Assembly: GCF_004122035.1 (NCBI RefSeq) | Contig: NZ_SAXA01000013.1 | Location: 58,374 to 122,373 of the forward strand | Length of the DNA: 64,000 nucleotides | Direction: 5' to 3' | Origin: Ancylomarina salipaludis | Lineage (GTDB): Bacteria; Bacteroidota; Bacteroidia; Bacteroidales; Marinifilaceae | In this document: positions 35,182 through 45,033 of the stretch, one piece after another | Numbering within the stretch: the first letter of the stretch is position 1 | Layout: each line of letters opens with the position of its first letter | Program-made: the position numbers and the translations under genes | The notes under the pieces: generated by a model | What the model was told of the DNA's origin: nothing | The model's input: only the letters and a program-made list of their open reading frames with translations | Databases searched by the model: none

Positions 35182-36360
35182 TTATCTTTCCGATTCTTTT
35201 CTGTTTTTATAACTATCCTTTTTGCTTCCCGCAAACATAGAATATTTTTGAAACTTACACTCCAAAGGACCATTAAACAAAGTCACTTTTCGTGATGGAC
35301 GTAAGCCAATACTGTCAAAACATTCCTTACCATAACTTAAGATCCATGCATCATAACCTGCGAATTGGTGCTTTAATCTCTCACCAATCATTGAATAAAG
35401 ACCTTCTAAATCTTTAACCTTCAAACGCTCTCCGTAAGGTGGGTTGGTGATTAAAATACCTTTTTCTACAGGAGGTATGAATTGTTGGAAAGGCATTACT
35501 GTCAATTTGATTTTGCGTCTTAAACCTGCATTACGGATATTTTCTTCAGCAATCTCCATAGCCTTATCCGAAATATCACATCCGATAATCTTAGCATCGA
35601 AATCAACTTCAGTTTCTTCATTATAAATATCGTCCCAAAGATCCTGATCGAAATCAGCCCACTTTTGAAAACCAAATTCTTTACGATACAAACCGGCAGG
35701 AATATTGTAAGCAATCAAAGCTGCCTCAATCAATAAGGTACCGGAACCACACATCGGATCAATAAAGTTGCTTTTCTTGTCCCATTCAGACATCAAAATC
35801 ATCCCCGCTGCCATAACTTCATTCAATGGCGCTGCAGTTTCTGCAACTCGATAACCTCTTTTGTGTAATGATTCTCCGGAACTATCTAAGGAAACTGTAC
35901 AGGTATTTTTATCGATATGTACATTAATTCTTAAAGTTGGATTTACAACACGAACTGATGGTCGTTCGCCTGTTTTTTCGTAGAATTGATCGACAATGGC
36001 ATCCTTAACCCGATATGTTACAAATTTTGAATGCTTGAAATCTTCTGAACTAATCGTGCTATCAATTGCAATGGTATCTTTTAATCCCAGATATTCATTC
36101 CAGTCGATTTCCTGTATGCCTTTGTACAACTCATCGGTATCTGATGCAGTGAACTTGTAAATCGGCTTAATAACACGAGTCGCAGTTCTTAAGTGTAAGT
36201 TCGTTTTATACATTAATGCCTTGTCACCGACGAAACTTACTGCGCGTTTTAATACTCTAATCTCCTCAGCACCTAACTGTTCTAATTCCTTAACCAATAC
36301 CTCCTCTAAACCATGAAAGGTTTTTGCAATCAATCTAAACTTTCCCGAATCTGTTTTCAA
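35182..36360 (-). CDS. THUMP-domain 23S rRNA (guanine-N2) methyltransferase
   Basis: The 392-residue protein has an N-terminal ferredoxin-like/THUMP region (about 1-165, 'AKTFHGLEEVLVKELEQLGAE') and a Rossmann methyltransferase domain with motif I 'FIDPMCGSGTLLIEAALIA', 'IIGCDISDKAMEIA' and motif IV 'LITNPPYGERL'. This is the YpsC/RlmL-N group, which methylates guanine N2 in 23S rRNA. The C-terminal basic tail ('SKKDSYKNRKESER') may bind RNA. It lacks the second RlmK-like domain of E. coli RlmL. It is upstream of the siaBC pair on the same strand, with a 75-nt gap. Confidence 0.9.
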   Translation of the reverse strand: MKTDSGKFRLIAKTFHGLEEVLVKELEQLGAEEIRVLKRAVSFVGDKALMYKTNLHLRTATRVIKPIYKFTASDTDELYKGIQEIDWNEYLGLKDTIAIDSTISSEDFKHSKFVTYRVKDAIVDQFYEKTGERPSVRVVNPTLRINVHIDKNTCTVSLDSSGESLHKRGYRVAETAAPLNEVMAAGMILMSEWDKKSNFIDPMCGSGTLLIEAALIAYNIPAGLYRKEFGFQKWADFDQDLWDDIYNEETEVDFDAKIIGCDISDKAMEIAEENIRNAGLRRKIKLTVMPFQQFIPPVEKGILITNPPYGERLKVKDLEGLYSMIGERLKHQFAGYDAWILSYGKECFDSIGLRPSRKVTLFNGPLECKFQKYSMFAGSKKDSYKNRKESER

Positions 36361-36496
36361 AACTAATGTTATTAATTATACCCTTTTGAATAGCCAATTT
36401 ATCTATATGTATATATCAAATATAGACCATCTCTAATTTACGCTACAAAAATAGTCTTTAGCTTATAAAATCAGCCATTTTCAGGTCTTTTTAAAT

Positions 36497-36521
36497 AAAA
36501 AAAGTCGGATTAATATCCGAC
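36497..36521 (-). terminator. Terminator after the S41 protease
   Basis: On the minus strand gtcggat and atccgac form a stem around a 4-nt loop, followed by seven T. Confidence 0.82.
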
Positions 36522-36542
36522 TCCTCTTTATATATCTGAATT

Positions 36543-38150
36543 TTACTTTAAAATCTTATCATATTCCTTAGGATTATCAAGTAATTCCAATGCTTTATCA
36601 AGAATCTCGTTTTTCTGATTTACAATTTTATAATACTCAGCACCGTCCCACAAATCTCTTGCAATAAGGGCTTTTATATGAACTTTTAGATGGTCTTTCA
36701 CTGCAAGGTACTCTTCTGTAGTATGCTCAACTCCGGCTTTATCTCCCTCTGCAACTAAATCTTTAAGCATCTGATCCGTTATAACAAAAGTCTTATTGAA
36801 ACTCTCGAAATCAGGGTATTTCGTTTTTAAATTATTTCTGTTATTATCCATATAGGTCAAAACAAAAGGATAAAGCACATTCTTTCTGGCTAAAAGATTA
36901 AAATATTTGAAATTAGCCGTGGTATCAATCGGTACAAATACATCGGGCATAATAGCACCGCCACCATAAACCAAACGCTGGTTTACCAATGTTTTATATT
37001 TTAACGAATCGGCTAAATGAATACTATCCTGACTGATCATCTCTCCGGATTTATATCTGTTGAAGATATCCATTCTATAATCCATCAAACCATTGTCATA
37101 AGGCTTTTGGATACAACGTCCAGTAGGTGTGTAATAATGAGCAGTTGTCAATCGAATCATTGATCCATCTGATAAAGGAAACTGACGCTGTACCAAACCT
37201 TTTCCAAAAGATCGGCGGCCTACAATTAAACCTCTATCCCAATCCTGAATGGCACCCGAAACAATCTCTGAAGCTGAAGCTGATCCTTCGTCAATAAGAA
37301 CAATCACACGGCCTTCTTTAAAAGCCCCTGTTTCTGTAGAGAGATTATCGTGACGCTTCGATTTTAAACCATCGGTAAAAACAATCAACTGATCTTTATG
37401 AAACATCTGATCGACAATATTAATAGCTGCAGTCATATAACCGCCACCATTTCCACGCAAATCAAGAATAAGATCTTTCATCTTCTGCTCTTTCAATTTC
37501 AAAAGAGCTTCCAAAAACTCATCTGCAGTTTTAGCTGCAAAACGATTTAACTTGATGTACCCAACATGCTTATTAAGCATATAAGAAGCATCAAGGCTGT
37601 AGATTGGAATATCATCACGGATAATTAGAAAATCAAGCAATTCTTTTTCGCCCTTACGTTGAATAACCAGATTGACTTTGGTGCCTTTATCGCCTCGTAA
37701 TTTTTTGAATACATCTGTATTTTTCATCCCCACACCAGCAACCATTTCATTATCAATCTTAATAATTCGGTCACTGGCTCTTAAACCTGCTTTTTCAGAA
37801 GGCCCGCCAGGTATGGTTGCTACAACCATTAAGGTATCTCTCAAGATATTGAATTGAATTCCAACTCCGCTAAAACTCCCCTGCAAAGGTTCATTCATAG
37901 CTTTCACTTCATCCTTACTGATATAAACTGAGTGCGGATCCAGTTCAGCAAGAACTTTAACAATCGCATCTTCAGTCAACTTTTCAAGACTTACACTATC
38001 GACATAGAAAGCATCAACTAAAGCAATTAAGTTTTGATATTTTATAGTTTGATCTCTAACCTCTTGTGCCTGAACCTGTGAAAAACTTAAAACAAGAAAA
38101 AGTAAAAAAGTAAATGCAGATTTACTAATGGTAAAATTCAATAATCTCAT
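36543..38150 (-). CDS. S41-family C-terminal processing protease (CtpA/Prc-like)
   Basis: The 535-residue protease has a signal peptide ending 'SQVQAQE', a PDZ domain at about 85-175 ('GSFSGVGIQFNILRDTLMVV') and an S41 catalytic core. The Ser-Lys dyad is S292 in 'DEGSASASEIVSGA' and K317 in 'RRSFGKGLVQ', 25 residues apart as expected. It cleaves periplasmic proteins at their C-termini in envelope maintenance. After the core there is an additional ~150-residue helical tail ('LKTKYPDFESFNKTFVITDQML') common in Bacteroidota versions. It is alone between two terminators. Confidence 0.93.
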   Translation of the reverse strand: MRLLNFTISKSAFTFLLFLVLSFSQVQAQEVRDQTIKYQNLIALVDAFYVDSVSLEKLTEDAIVKVLAELDPHSVYISKDEVKAMNEPLQGSFSGVGIQFNILRDTLMVVATIPGGPSEKAGLRASDRIIKIDNEMVAGVGMKNTDVFKKLRGDKGTKVNLVIQRKGEKELLDFLIIRDDIPIYSLDASYMLNKHVGYIKLNRFAAKTADEFLEALLKLKEQKMKDLILDLRGNGGGYMTAAINIVDQMFHKDQLIVFTDGLKSKRHDNLSTETGAFKEGRVIVLIDEGSASASEIVSGAIQDWDRGLIVGRRSFGKGLVQRQFPLSDGSMIRLTTAHYYTPTGRCIQKPYDNGLMDYRMDIFNRYKSGEMISQDSIHLADSLKYKTLVNQRLVYGGGAIMPDVFVPIDTTANFKYFNLLARKNVLYPFVLTYMDNNRNNLKTKYPDFESFNKTFVITDQMLKDLVAEGDKAGVEHTTEEYLAVKDHLKVHIKALIARDLWDGAEYYKIVNQKNEILDKALELLDNPKEYDKILK

Positions 38151-38291
38151 ATATATTTTTGTTTATTTAGACTTTACGTTAAGCAAAACGAAAGATACAA
38201 TCTTTTTGTAAACATCACTTAGACCATATATTGAAATAATGGGCTTTTAGAGAAAAATAACATTTTTGCACGCAGACACTGCTATAGTAGC

Positions 38292-38325
38292 AAAAAAAAG
38301 AGCTACCCAAAAAAGGATAGCTCTT
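38292..38325 (-). terminator. Terminator after guaA
   Basis: On the minus strand aagagctatcc pairs with ggtagctctt across a short T-rich loop, followed by eight T, directly after the guaA stop. Confidence 0.85.
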
Positions 38326-38331
38326 GAAATA

Positions 38332-39864
38332 TTATTCCCACTCAATAGTTGCCGGTGGTTTCGAACTGATGTCGTACACCACTCGATTAACCCCTTTAAC
38401 ACCATTGATGATCTTATTAGACACTTTTGCCAAAAACTCATAGGGTAAATGCGACCAGTCAGCTGTCATTCCATCGGTTGAACTTACCGCACGAAGAGCA
38501 ACAACACTCTCGTAGGTTCTTTCATCCCCCATTACACCAACTGATTGTACAGGCAACAACATCGCTCCCGCTTGCCAAACTTCATCATACAAACCATCTT
38601 CCAATAAGCCTGAAATATAGATATGATCAACTTCCTGCAGAATACGAACTTTCTCAGCTGTGATATCGCCTAAGATACGAATTCCCAAACCAGGACCCGG
38701 GAAAGGATGACGACTAATAAACTTATTTTCAAGTCCCATGCTTCGACCAACACGACGCACCTCATCTTTAAATAACAACTTCAATGGCTCAACCACTTTC
38801 AGTTTCATATAATCAGGCAATCCACCAACATTGTGATGCGATTTAATGGTTTGAGAAGGACCTCCGGTTACTGAAACAGATTCAATAACATCAGGATAAA
38901 TTGTCCCTTGTCCTAACCATTTTGCATTCTCAATCTTATGTGATTCTTCGTCGAAAACCTCAATAAAAGCATTTCCAATAATCTTACGTTTAGCTTCAGG
39001 TTCAGTTACGCCAGCCAAGGCTGAAATAAATTTCTCCCCAGCATCAACTCCAATTACATTTAAGCCTAAAGTTTCGTATTTTTTCAACACCTCCGTAAAC
39101 TCATTCTTACGCAATAAGCCATTATCAACGAAAATACAGTATAGGTTTTTACCAATTGCCTTATGCAACAACAGGGCTGCAACAGTTGAATCAACACCGC
39201 CTGATAAACCTAAAATAACTCTATCATCACCCAACTTCTCTTTCAACTCGGCAACTGTTGTTTCCACAAAAGCATCCGGAGTCCAGTCTTGCTTACAACC
39301 ACAAATATCAACGATGTAATTTTTCAACAAAATTGTTCCTTCAGTACTGTGATAAACCTCAGGATGAAATTGAATACCGTAAGACATTTCACCTTCAATA
39401 GCAAAAGCTGCATTCTCAACATCAGCCGTACTCGCAATCACCTTGTAGTTATCCGGCATGCGCTCAATGGTATCACCATGTGACATCCATACTTGCGAAT
39501 TCATACTGATACCTTTCAACAACTCGTTGGTATTATCAACAGAAGTCAGGTTTGCACGACCATATTCTCTCTTGTTTGATGCCATAACTTCCCCACCAAA
39601 ACAGTGAGCCAAATGCTGAGCACCATAACAAACACCAAGTAATGGTAACTTGCCTTTAATTTCTGATAATTCTGGAATTGGAGCATTTTCTTCGCGAACC
39701 GAGAATGGACTTCCCGAAAGGATCACCCCTTTAATACTATCATCCAATTTTGGAGGATGGTTGTAAGGATGAATTTCGCAATAAACATTTAATTCGCGAA
39801 CACGTCGAGCAATCAGCTGAGTGTACTGCGAGCCAAAGTCAAGAATCAAAATCTTTTCTTGCAT
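38332..39864 (-). CDS. guaA: GMP synthase (glutamine-hydrolysing)
   Basis: GuaA converts XMP to GMP using glutamine and ATP. The 510-residue protein has the class I glutamine amidotransferase domain (about 1-200) with nucleophile cysteine in '[15 protein letters not shown]' and His-Glu in '[11 protein letters not shown]', then the ATP-pyrophosphatase domain with PP-loop '[15 protein letters not shown]', and the C-terminal dimerisation domain ending 'KPPATIEWE'. The frame runs back to 39921, but a -7 promoter element at 39909-39916 lies inside that extension, so the ATG at 39864 ('[16 protein letters not shown]') is the start. No purine riboswitch is evident upstream. Confidence 0.97.
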   Translation of the reverse strand: MQEKILILDFGSQYTQLIARRVRELNVYCEIHPYNHPPKLDDSIKGVILSGSPFSVREENAPIPELSEIKGKLPLLGVCYGAQHLAHCFGGEVMASNKREYGRANLTSVDNTNELLKGISMNSQVWMSHGDTIERMPDNYKVIASTADVENAAFAIEGEMSYGIQFHPEVYHSTEGTILLKNYIVDICGCKQDWTPDAFVETTVAELKEKLGDDRVILGLSGGVDSTVAALLLHKAIGKNLYCIFVDNGLLRKNEFTEVLKKYETLGLNVIGVDAGEKFISALAGVTEPEAKRKIIGNAFIEVFDEESHKIENAKWLGQGTIYPDVIESVSVTGGPSQTIKSHHNVGGLPDYMKLKVVEPLKLLFKDEVRRVGRSMGLENKFISRHPFPGPGLGIRILGDITAEKVRILQEVDHIYISGLLEDGLYDEVWQAGAMLLPVQSVGVMGDERTYESVVALRAVSSTDGMTADWSHLPYEFLAKVSNKIINGVKGVNRVVYDISSKPPATIEWE

Positions 39865-39908
39865 AATCTTTAAATATATGAGGTTGTTTAGCTTCTCTAT
39901 TTGGCGTA

Positions 39909-39916
39909 CAAAGATA
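39909..39916 (-). promoter_or_regulatory. Bacteroidota -7 element of guaA
   Basis: TATCTTTG on the minus strand, 44 nt before the guaA ATG. The -33 TTG is not evident at the expected distance, so only half the promoter is supported. Confidence 0.5.
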
Positions 39917-40013
39917 TACAATTCATCAGCATTAAATAATTATTATTTCCGATTGTTATCACAATTTTTAATTTAATGTGATTTCATCAATACTCCCCAA
40001 AGTTTTTCCCAAC

Positions 40014-40044
40014 AAAAAACCCCTTTACATGATATGCAAAGGGG
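40014..40044 (-). terminator. Terminator after the C1 peptidase
   Basis: On the minus strand cccctttgca... and ...tgtaaagggg pair, followed by six T. Confidence 0.82.
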
Positions 40045-40065
40045 CCTAATGTCGTTTAAAGGAGT

Positions 40066-41313
40066 TTATTTAAACTTCTTCAATAATTTATTTACAGCAT
40101 CTTTATGAATGGTAATGCCCATCATTTTAAGCTTCACGTAATCTTCGTGGAAGAAATAATAACCGAATTCAGCAGAATTTTCATCGATATTACGAGACCC
40201 TGAACTAGAATCTTTAATCAAATACCAATCCTTACCATCTTTGTCAACATAGTAACCAATCAGGTGCATACCATGATCGTCAGTAGTTGTACCGTTTGAA
40301 AAACGGAACTGACGCGCATCTTCAGTAATATATTCAGATGGAATATCAAATGAAGGAATCATAGCACAATTGGTTGTACGCAAGAAACCTGCCTCAGAAA
40401 CATCACCTCCAATGCTCATGGTATAACCTTCGCGAACAGCAGATTTAATCGCTTCCATATAAACATCAAGAGGTACATTGTAGTACTCTTTTGAATGCCA
40501 CCAGTTATCGGCTACCTTATATTCAACTTGCTGCCAGTATGGCTCTTGCTTATACGAAAGCAATTCGATATAATCGTCCGGATTTAACTGTAAGTAGTCT
40601 TTCAAATAAGTTTGAGGTGTATATTCTTTACCTTCCACTGTAAATTTAGTTGGAGGTACCCCAATATAATGATTCATGATAGACTTAATAGTGGCAATAG
40701 CCTCTTCCTCATTCCATGCATTGCTTTTCTTTAAGAACTTTAAATAAGCCAACATTTCTTCATACATTTTTGCATGCGTATGAAACTTACGTCCATCCTT
40801 CAATCCAGTATACTCAGATTGTGGCACAACACCATAAGTTTTCCACATACGAGCAACAGCATTCCCTTCTGATCCTTCTCCAAATTCTGAGTCACCTCTT
40901 TCTTTCACAAAACGACGAGCTTTCTCAACATACTCCCAATAAACTGTATACAGCTCGGAAATATCAACTTTCTTTTTGTGAAGACGATATACTTCTGACT
41001 CATAAAAGGAAGTGGTTGAAAAACACCAGCAAGTACCTGTATTTCCCTGAGAAATAGTTGGCAATGCCCATTGTGTATTATTCTTGTATAAGCTGATATC
41101 ATTAGGAAGATCATAAGATGACTGATCCATGAAGAAACGCTTATCTACTTCTTTATTTTCCAATTTAGCATCAACGTTTCTGATATCCTTAAGGATAGAG
41201 TTTTGGTAATAACCTGGCTCGTACTCTTTAAAAATCGATTTGTCTTTTTTTTGCTGAGCAAAAGCACTAACGCAAACCGTCATAGTCAGTGCTGTTAATA
41301 AAATTCTTTTCAT
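40066..41313 (-). CDS. Exported papain-family (C1B, bleomycin-hydrolase-like) aminopeptidase
   Basis: From the ATG at 41313 the 415-residue protein begins with a signal peptide ('MKRILLTALTMTVCVSAFAQ'); 27 further upstream residues in frame look untranslated. The active-site cysteine is C95 (precursor numbering) in 'QGNTGTCWCFSTTSF' and the histidine is in 'DDHGMHLIGYYVD'. Where papain and bleomycin hydrolase have the Asn of 'NSWG', this protein reads 'IKDSSSGS', an aspartate. The long insertion between ('GEGSEGNAVARMWKTYGVVP') is typical of the C1B/PepC branch, normally cytoplasmic hexamers; export is common in Bacteroidota homologues. Expected role is digestion of peptides in the periplasm. 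Confidence 0.88.
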   Translation of the reverse strand: MKRILLTALTMTVCVSAFAQQKKDKSIFKEYEPGYYQNSILKDIRNVDAKLENKEVDKRFFMDQSSYDLPNDISLYKNNTQWALPTISQGNTGTCWCFSTTSFYESEVYRLHKKKVDISELYTVYWEYVEKARRFVKERGDSEFGEGSEGNAVARMWKTYGVVPQSEYTGLKDGRKFHTHAKMYEEMLAYLKFLKKSNAWNEEEAIATIKSIMNHYIGVPPTKFTVEGKEYTPQTYLKDYLQLNPDDYIELLSYKQEPYWQQVEYKVADNWWHSKEYYNVPLDVYMEAIKSAVREGYTMSIGGDVSEAGFLRTTNCAMIPSFDIPSEYITEDARQFRFSNGTTTDDHGMHLIGYYVDKDGKDWYLIKDSSSGSRNIDENSAEFGYYFFHEDYVKLKMMGITIHKDAVNKLLKKFK

Positions 41314-41483
41314 TTTTAATGTGTTGATTAAATTTTCTGAAAGCCTAAAGGTAGAAAAAATATAATCTGTGATTCCTGACAAATAAAAATTCACTCACAA
41401 GACCTGATCTGTTATATGAAGATGAGTCCATTTTTTTTTGTATTCAGACTTATCGAAATCAAAAATCCTATCACGTCAATTAT

Positions 41484-41516
41484 AAAAAATGCACAGCTCA
41501 AAACGAACTGTGCATC
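41484..41516 (-). terminator. Terminator after the T9SS endonuclease gene
   Basis: On the minus strand atgcacagtt and agctgtgcat pair around a 7-nt loop, followed by six T, 24 nt after the stop codon. Confidence 0.85.
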
Positions 41517-41539
41517 TTTAAACTCGGTTTTATTAATTC

Positions 41540-44467
41540 TTATTTTACGATCAATCGTTTTGATAAATTGATATTTTCACCCTTAACGACAACCAAATAC
41601 ATACCTGATCCCAAACCTGAAATGTTCATGCGTTTGGTATAGTCACCCACACAATTCAATTCTTTAGTTGAAGATACCAGACGACCATTTAAATCGTAAA
41701 TATCAATATCCAAATCAACTTCCTTTTCAAGAATAAGCGCAAGATCGAAATAATCAGTTGCCGGATTTGGATAGATACTCGCTTCCTCTTCAGTATTTTT
41801 CTCTAATCCTGCCTTTACAAATACAGATGAAACAGTATGCGTAAAATCAGACTTTGTTCCAGTATTCGAAGCTGTAATTGTCACAAGATCGATGTAAATA
41901 TCATCGCTATTTGAGCTGGCATCACACTGAAAACGAAACTTCGCATCTGAAGCGAAATTATACTGTGACGCATCAAAACTTAAAGTTGCCACGTAATAAT
42001 TATTGTTATCGAAATCAACACCACTTACAAAGCTTGCCACAGTATTCCACGACGAACCATCGAAGTATTTTACAAAGAAATCTTCATTGGTTTCCATACT
42101 GTACGAATAGTAATAAAACTCTATATCAATCTGATTGTAAGCAGTGATATTAAATGATGGCGATGTCATTGCTGAACCTTCTCCAGAATCATCCTGCAAA
42201 TCAACAGAATATAAGCCCTGATATGATCTGTTACCAGAATACAAGTAAGCATCACTACCACCACTTATCCAGTTATCCCATCCCGATTCAAAATCACTTG
42301 CAATAAGCACTTTAGAACTCGGAGCAGACTGAGTAGAAATACTCAATTGTGTTGCAGCCGATTTATTCCCGGCTTCATCTTTAGCCAATACCTTTACAAT
42401 ATAAGTCGTGCCTGCACTCAATGTCGTAAATCCATAATTTGTAGCAGTTTGTGTTGCTACAAGAATATTATCAAGATACACTTCATATGCTGTTACAGCC
42501 ACATTATCAGTTGAGGCTGACCATGAAATATCAAAACTTGTTTGACTTACATTGGCCACAGCCAAATTAGCAGGTACAGTTGGTGCCTGAGTATCCGGAG
42601 CAATTGTCTGAACATTAATATTGCTGGCTATTGATAAATTACCCGCAGCATCTTTTGCAATCACCTTCACTGCATAAGTCGTTCCTGCATTTAAAGAACT
42701 AAAACTGTAGGTTTGTGAAATTTGAGTTGCTACAAGGACATCATTAAGATATACGTCATAATTTGTTACAGCTACATTATCAGTTGAAGCCGACCACGAA
42801 ATATCAAAGCCATTCTCAGTAATGTTGGATGATGCTAAATTTCCTGGAGAGCTTGGAGCCTCTACATCCGGAACTACTACTCCACCATCAAATACATGCG
42901 AACCTAACCCATCAAAACTATCCTTCAGCAACACATCCCACTCCGATAGAGTATAAATTGTATTAGGGCCTGAAATACTGGATTTACGACGCAAGGTTTG
43001 ATCCTGAGCAAAATTTGCCGAACCACCATCAAAATTACCTATGACATCGATCAAAACATCATTTTTAAATAGGCCTAGCGCATCGTTCCCATTAAAAGTC
43101 ATCTCTCCAACACCTCCGGTATAATCTGCCTGACTTGTAATCTCTGGTACTGCTGAAGAATTAGCAGCAACATAAACGTCTTGATTCGCCAGCGTACCAC
43201 TCAAAACCAAACCACTTGACCATAAACCGGCACCATTGGTCTGTTTCTTAATTGTGTAGGCTGACAAATCTACTGTAGAACCCGTAAAATTAGCTACTTC
43301 GAGAGCTTTATTATTTGATGAACCTTCAATATATTCTGAAAAGAACAGATCACTGGCTGCACCACCAACATTTTCTCCTGCAACTGTAATTTGAAAATCC
43401 TGAATTGCAGAGACCTGTCCATCACTCACTGAAATACGTATTGAATTAACACCCACATTAGCAAGCAAAGGAGTTCCGCTCAATACGGCTGAACCATTAC
43501 CATTATCAACTAAATTCAGCCATGAAGGCAAACCACTTGCTGAAAAGCTTAATTTATCATTATCAACATCAGTAGCAGTAATAGTATAGGTATAAGCGAT
43601 ATTTTCAGTAGCATCAACAGGTGCTGACGATGAAAACAGAGGCGCTGAATTGGTCGGTTGTGTTCCTCCACAATCAAAAATCTCACAAACAAATTCAGGA
43701 TGATCGATAAATGGATTACGATTGTGCTGATATGAATAAACCACATTGTTTCTTCTACGTTCCTCGTCATCAACAGGATCGTTTAAATGCCACTGAATAA
43801 GAGTCGACAAGCGTGCCTGTCCAGGTGCCTTACTTGATGCATCAAGATAATCTTCCTGCAATTCCAAATCGGGTTCGCCATCAAAACCTTCATAACGAAC
43901 AGTCATATACATCAACATTCGGGCTACATCACCTTTTACATCTGCAGGTGGCTCCCAAACCCAATCCACATCGCTAGTATAAGCAGGAGTCGGTCCGTTA
44001 TTGCTTCCTCCATTATCGACATAAGGTGTTGATGCTTCATCGAAGTTACGGTTATTTCGAGCCGAATTCGTAGACACATCTGCCGCACGAATATGATGCA
44101 AATCGGTTCCCGGTCCCATTGTTGTTCCAAAGTCCCCTCTTGATTTTGCCCAAACGTGCTCTTTATTCCATCCATCACCATTATTATACTCAGCAGCAGC
44201 ATTAATGGAGAATTTTGAGTAAATACACAACACATTATCCGGATTGTTGGGATCACGGTCAGCTTCCTTCAAAATATCCCAAACATCAGTTGAAGTTGAA
44301 CTATAAGGGTATTCAGTATGCCCCTTAATAATATTATTAAGAGCGCTTTTTAAGGCATCACCGCTTAAGCCTGAAGCCGAATCGTAATACCCTTGGGGAA
44401 TTTGTGCCATTAGTGCTGACGAAATCAGCAACATCATAGCAAAGAAAGAGAGTAAATTTCTTTTCAT
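41540..44467 (-). CDS. Secreted multidomain endonuclease I with type IX sorting signal
   Basis: The 975-residue protein has a signal peptide ending 'SSALMAQ'. An endonuclease I (EndA/NucM) domain at about 25-265 has 'NKEHVWAKSRGDFG', 'TDLHHIRAADVSTN' and 'SARNNRNFDEA'. An Ig/cadherin-like domain follows (about 275-365, 'ITATDVDNDKLSFSASGLPSWL'), then a lamin-tail domain (about 372-490, 'FFSEYIEGSSNNKALEVANF'), two fibronectin III repeats (about 540-720) and a jelly-roll domain (about 725-870). The last ~80 residues are a type A T9SS sorting domain ('IYPNPATDYFDLAL...GSGMYLVVVKGE'). It would be exported across the outer membrane to degrade extracellular DNA or RNA, perhaps as a phosphorus source. 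Confidence 0.93.
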   Translation of the reverse strand: MKRNLLSFFAMMLLISSALMAQIPQGYYDSASGLSGDALKSALNNIIKGHTEYPYSSTSTDVWDILKEADRDPNNPDNVLCIYSKFSINAAAEYNNGDGWNKEHVWAKSRGDFGTTMGPGTDLHHIRAADVSTNSARNNRNFDEASTPYVDNGGSNNGPTPAYTSDVDWVWEPPADVKGDVARMLMYMTVRYEGFDGEPDLELQEDYLDASSKAPGQARLSTLIQWHLNDPVDDEERRRNNVVYSYQHNRNPFIDHPEFVCEIFDCGGTQPTNSAPLFSSSAPVDATENIAYTYTITATDVDNDKLSFSASGLPSWLNLVDNGNGSAVLSGTPLLANVGVNSIRISVSDGQVSAIQDFQITVAGENVGGAASDLFFSEYIEGSSNNKALEVANFTGSTVDLSAYTIKKQTNGAGLWSSGLVLSGTLANQDVYVAANSSAVPEITSQADYTGGVGEMTFNGNDALGLFKNDVLIDVIGNFDGGSANFAQDQTLRRKSSISGPNTIYTLSEWDVLLKDSFDGLGSHVFDGGVVVPDVEAPSSPGNLASSNITENGFDISWSASTDNVAVTNYDVYLNDVLVATQISQTYSFSSLNAGTTYAVKVIAKDAAGNLSIASNINVQTIAPDTQAPTVPANLAVANVSQTSFDISWSASTDNVAVTAYEVYLDNILVATQTATNYGFTTLSAGTTYIVKVLAKDEAGNKSAATQLSISTQSAPSSKVLIASDFESGWDNWISGGSDAYLYSGNRSYQGLYSVDLQDDSGEGSAMTSPSFNITAYNQIDIEFYYYSYSMETNEDFFVKYFDGSSWNTVASFVSGVDFDNNNYYVATLSFDASQYNFASDAKFRFQCDASSNSDDIYIDLVTITASNTGTKSDFTHTVSSVFVKAGLEKNTEEEASIYPNPATDYFDLALILEKEVDLDIDIYDLNGRLVSSTKELNCVGDYTKRMNISGLGSGMYLVVVKGENINLSKRLIVK

Positions 44468-45033
44468 ATTAGATTTTTTAGTTAGTAAGTAGAGAGTGGA
44501 TTATATAAAATATAGTTTAGTCAGCTTGTGGAGATATAATGATTATTACTCTTACACTCAATAACAAAAACGCCTGGCAAACACCAATAGGTTTCTAATA
44601 ATTTGCACAGCTGCACATCATTTATATTTCGTTTGTAATTACACGAAAAATAAACCCGTAAGAAACATCTAAGATAATGTTTGAAGAAAAATATGAGATT
44701 TGGGAAACAGGATATAGTATATTCACTAATCCTAAATCTACTGAGGTTGTTTAGTTTTCTTTGCCCATCGATGATTGAAACCCCTGAAACACTTCATCTT
44801 TAAAAATGAAATATTGTTACAGCCAGACTATCAAGTGACTTGAGCAAAAATAAATGCCAATTATTAATTCAAAATTATGTCGTCTCATCAATCAGATTAC
44901 ACAATTCATGAATAAGAATCGTTCGTTCGTAAAACTAAAATATTTTTGGGAAATTCTACACCGATTTAGAATTTTTATTTCCTGACTAAACTGTTTAGCA
45001 TCGGTCTCAATAAACAATCCGGGAATCCCCGAA
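44468..45033. other. 566-bp intergenic region without recognisable gene
   Basis: Only short frames occur on either strand, and I see no tRNA, terminator or repeat. It must carry the promoter of the endonuclease gene at its left end and the 3' end of the rnz transcript at its right. AT-rich throughout. Confidence 0.5.

Noticed and set aside
39865..39990. Purine riboswitch upstream of guaA
   Set aside because: The leader is short and no conserved aptamer core or paired stems are visible.
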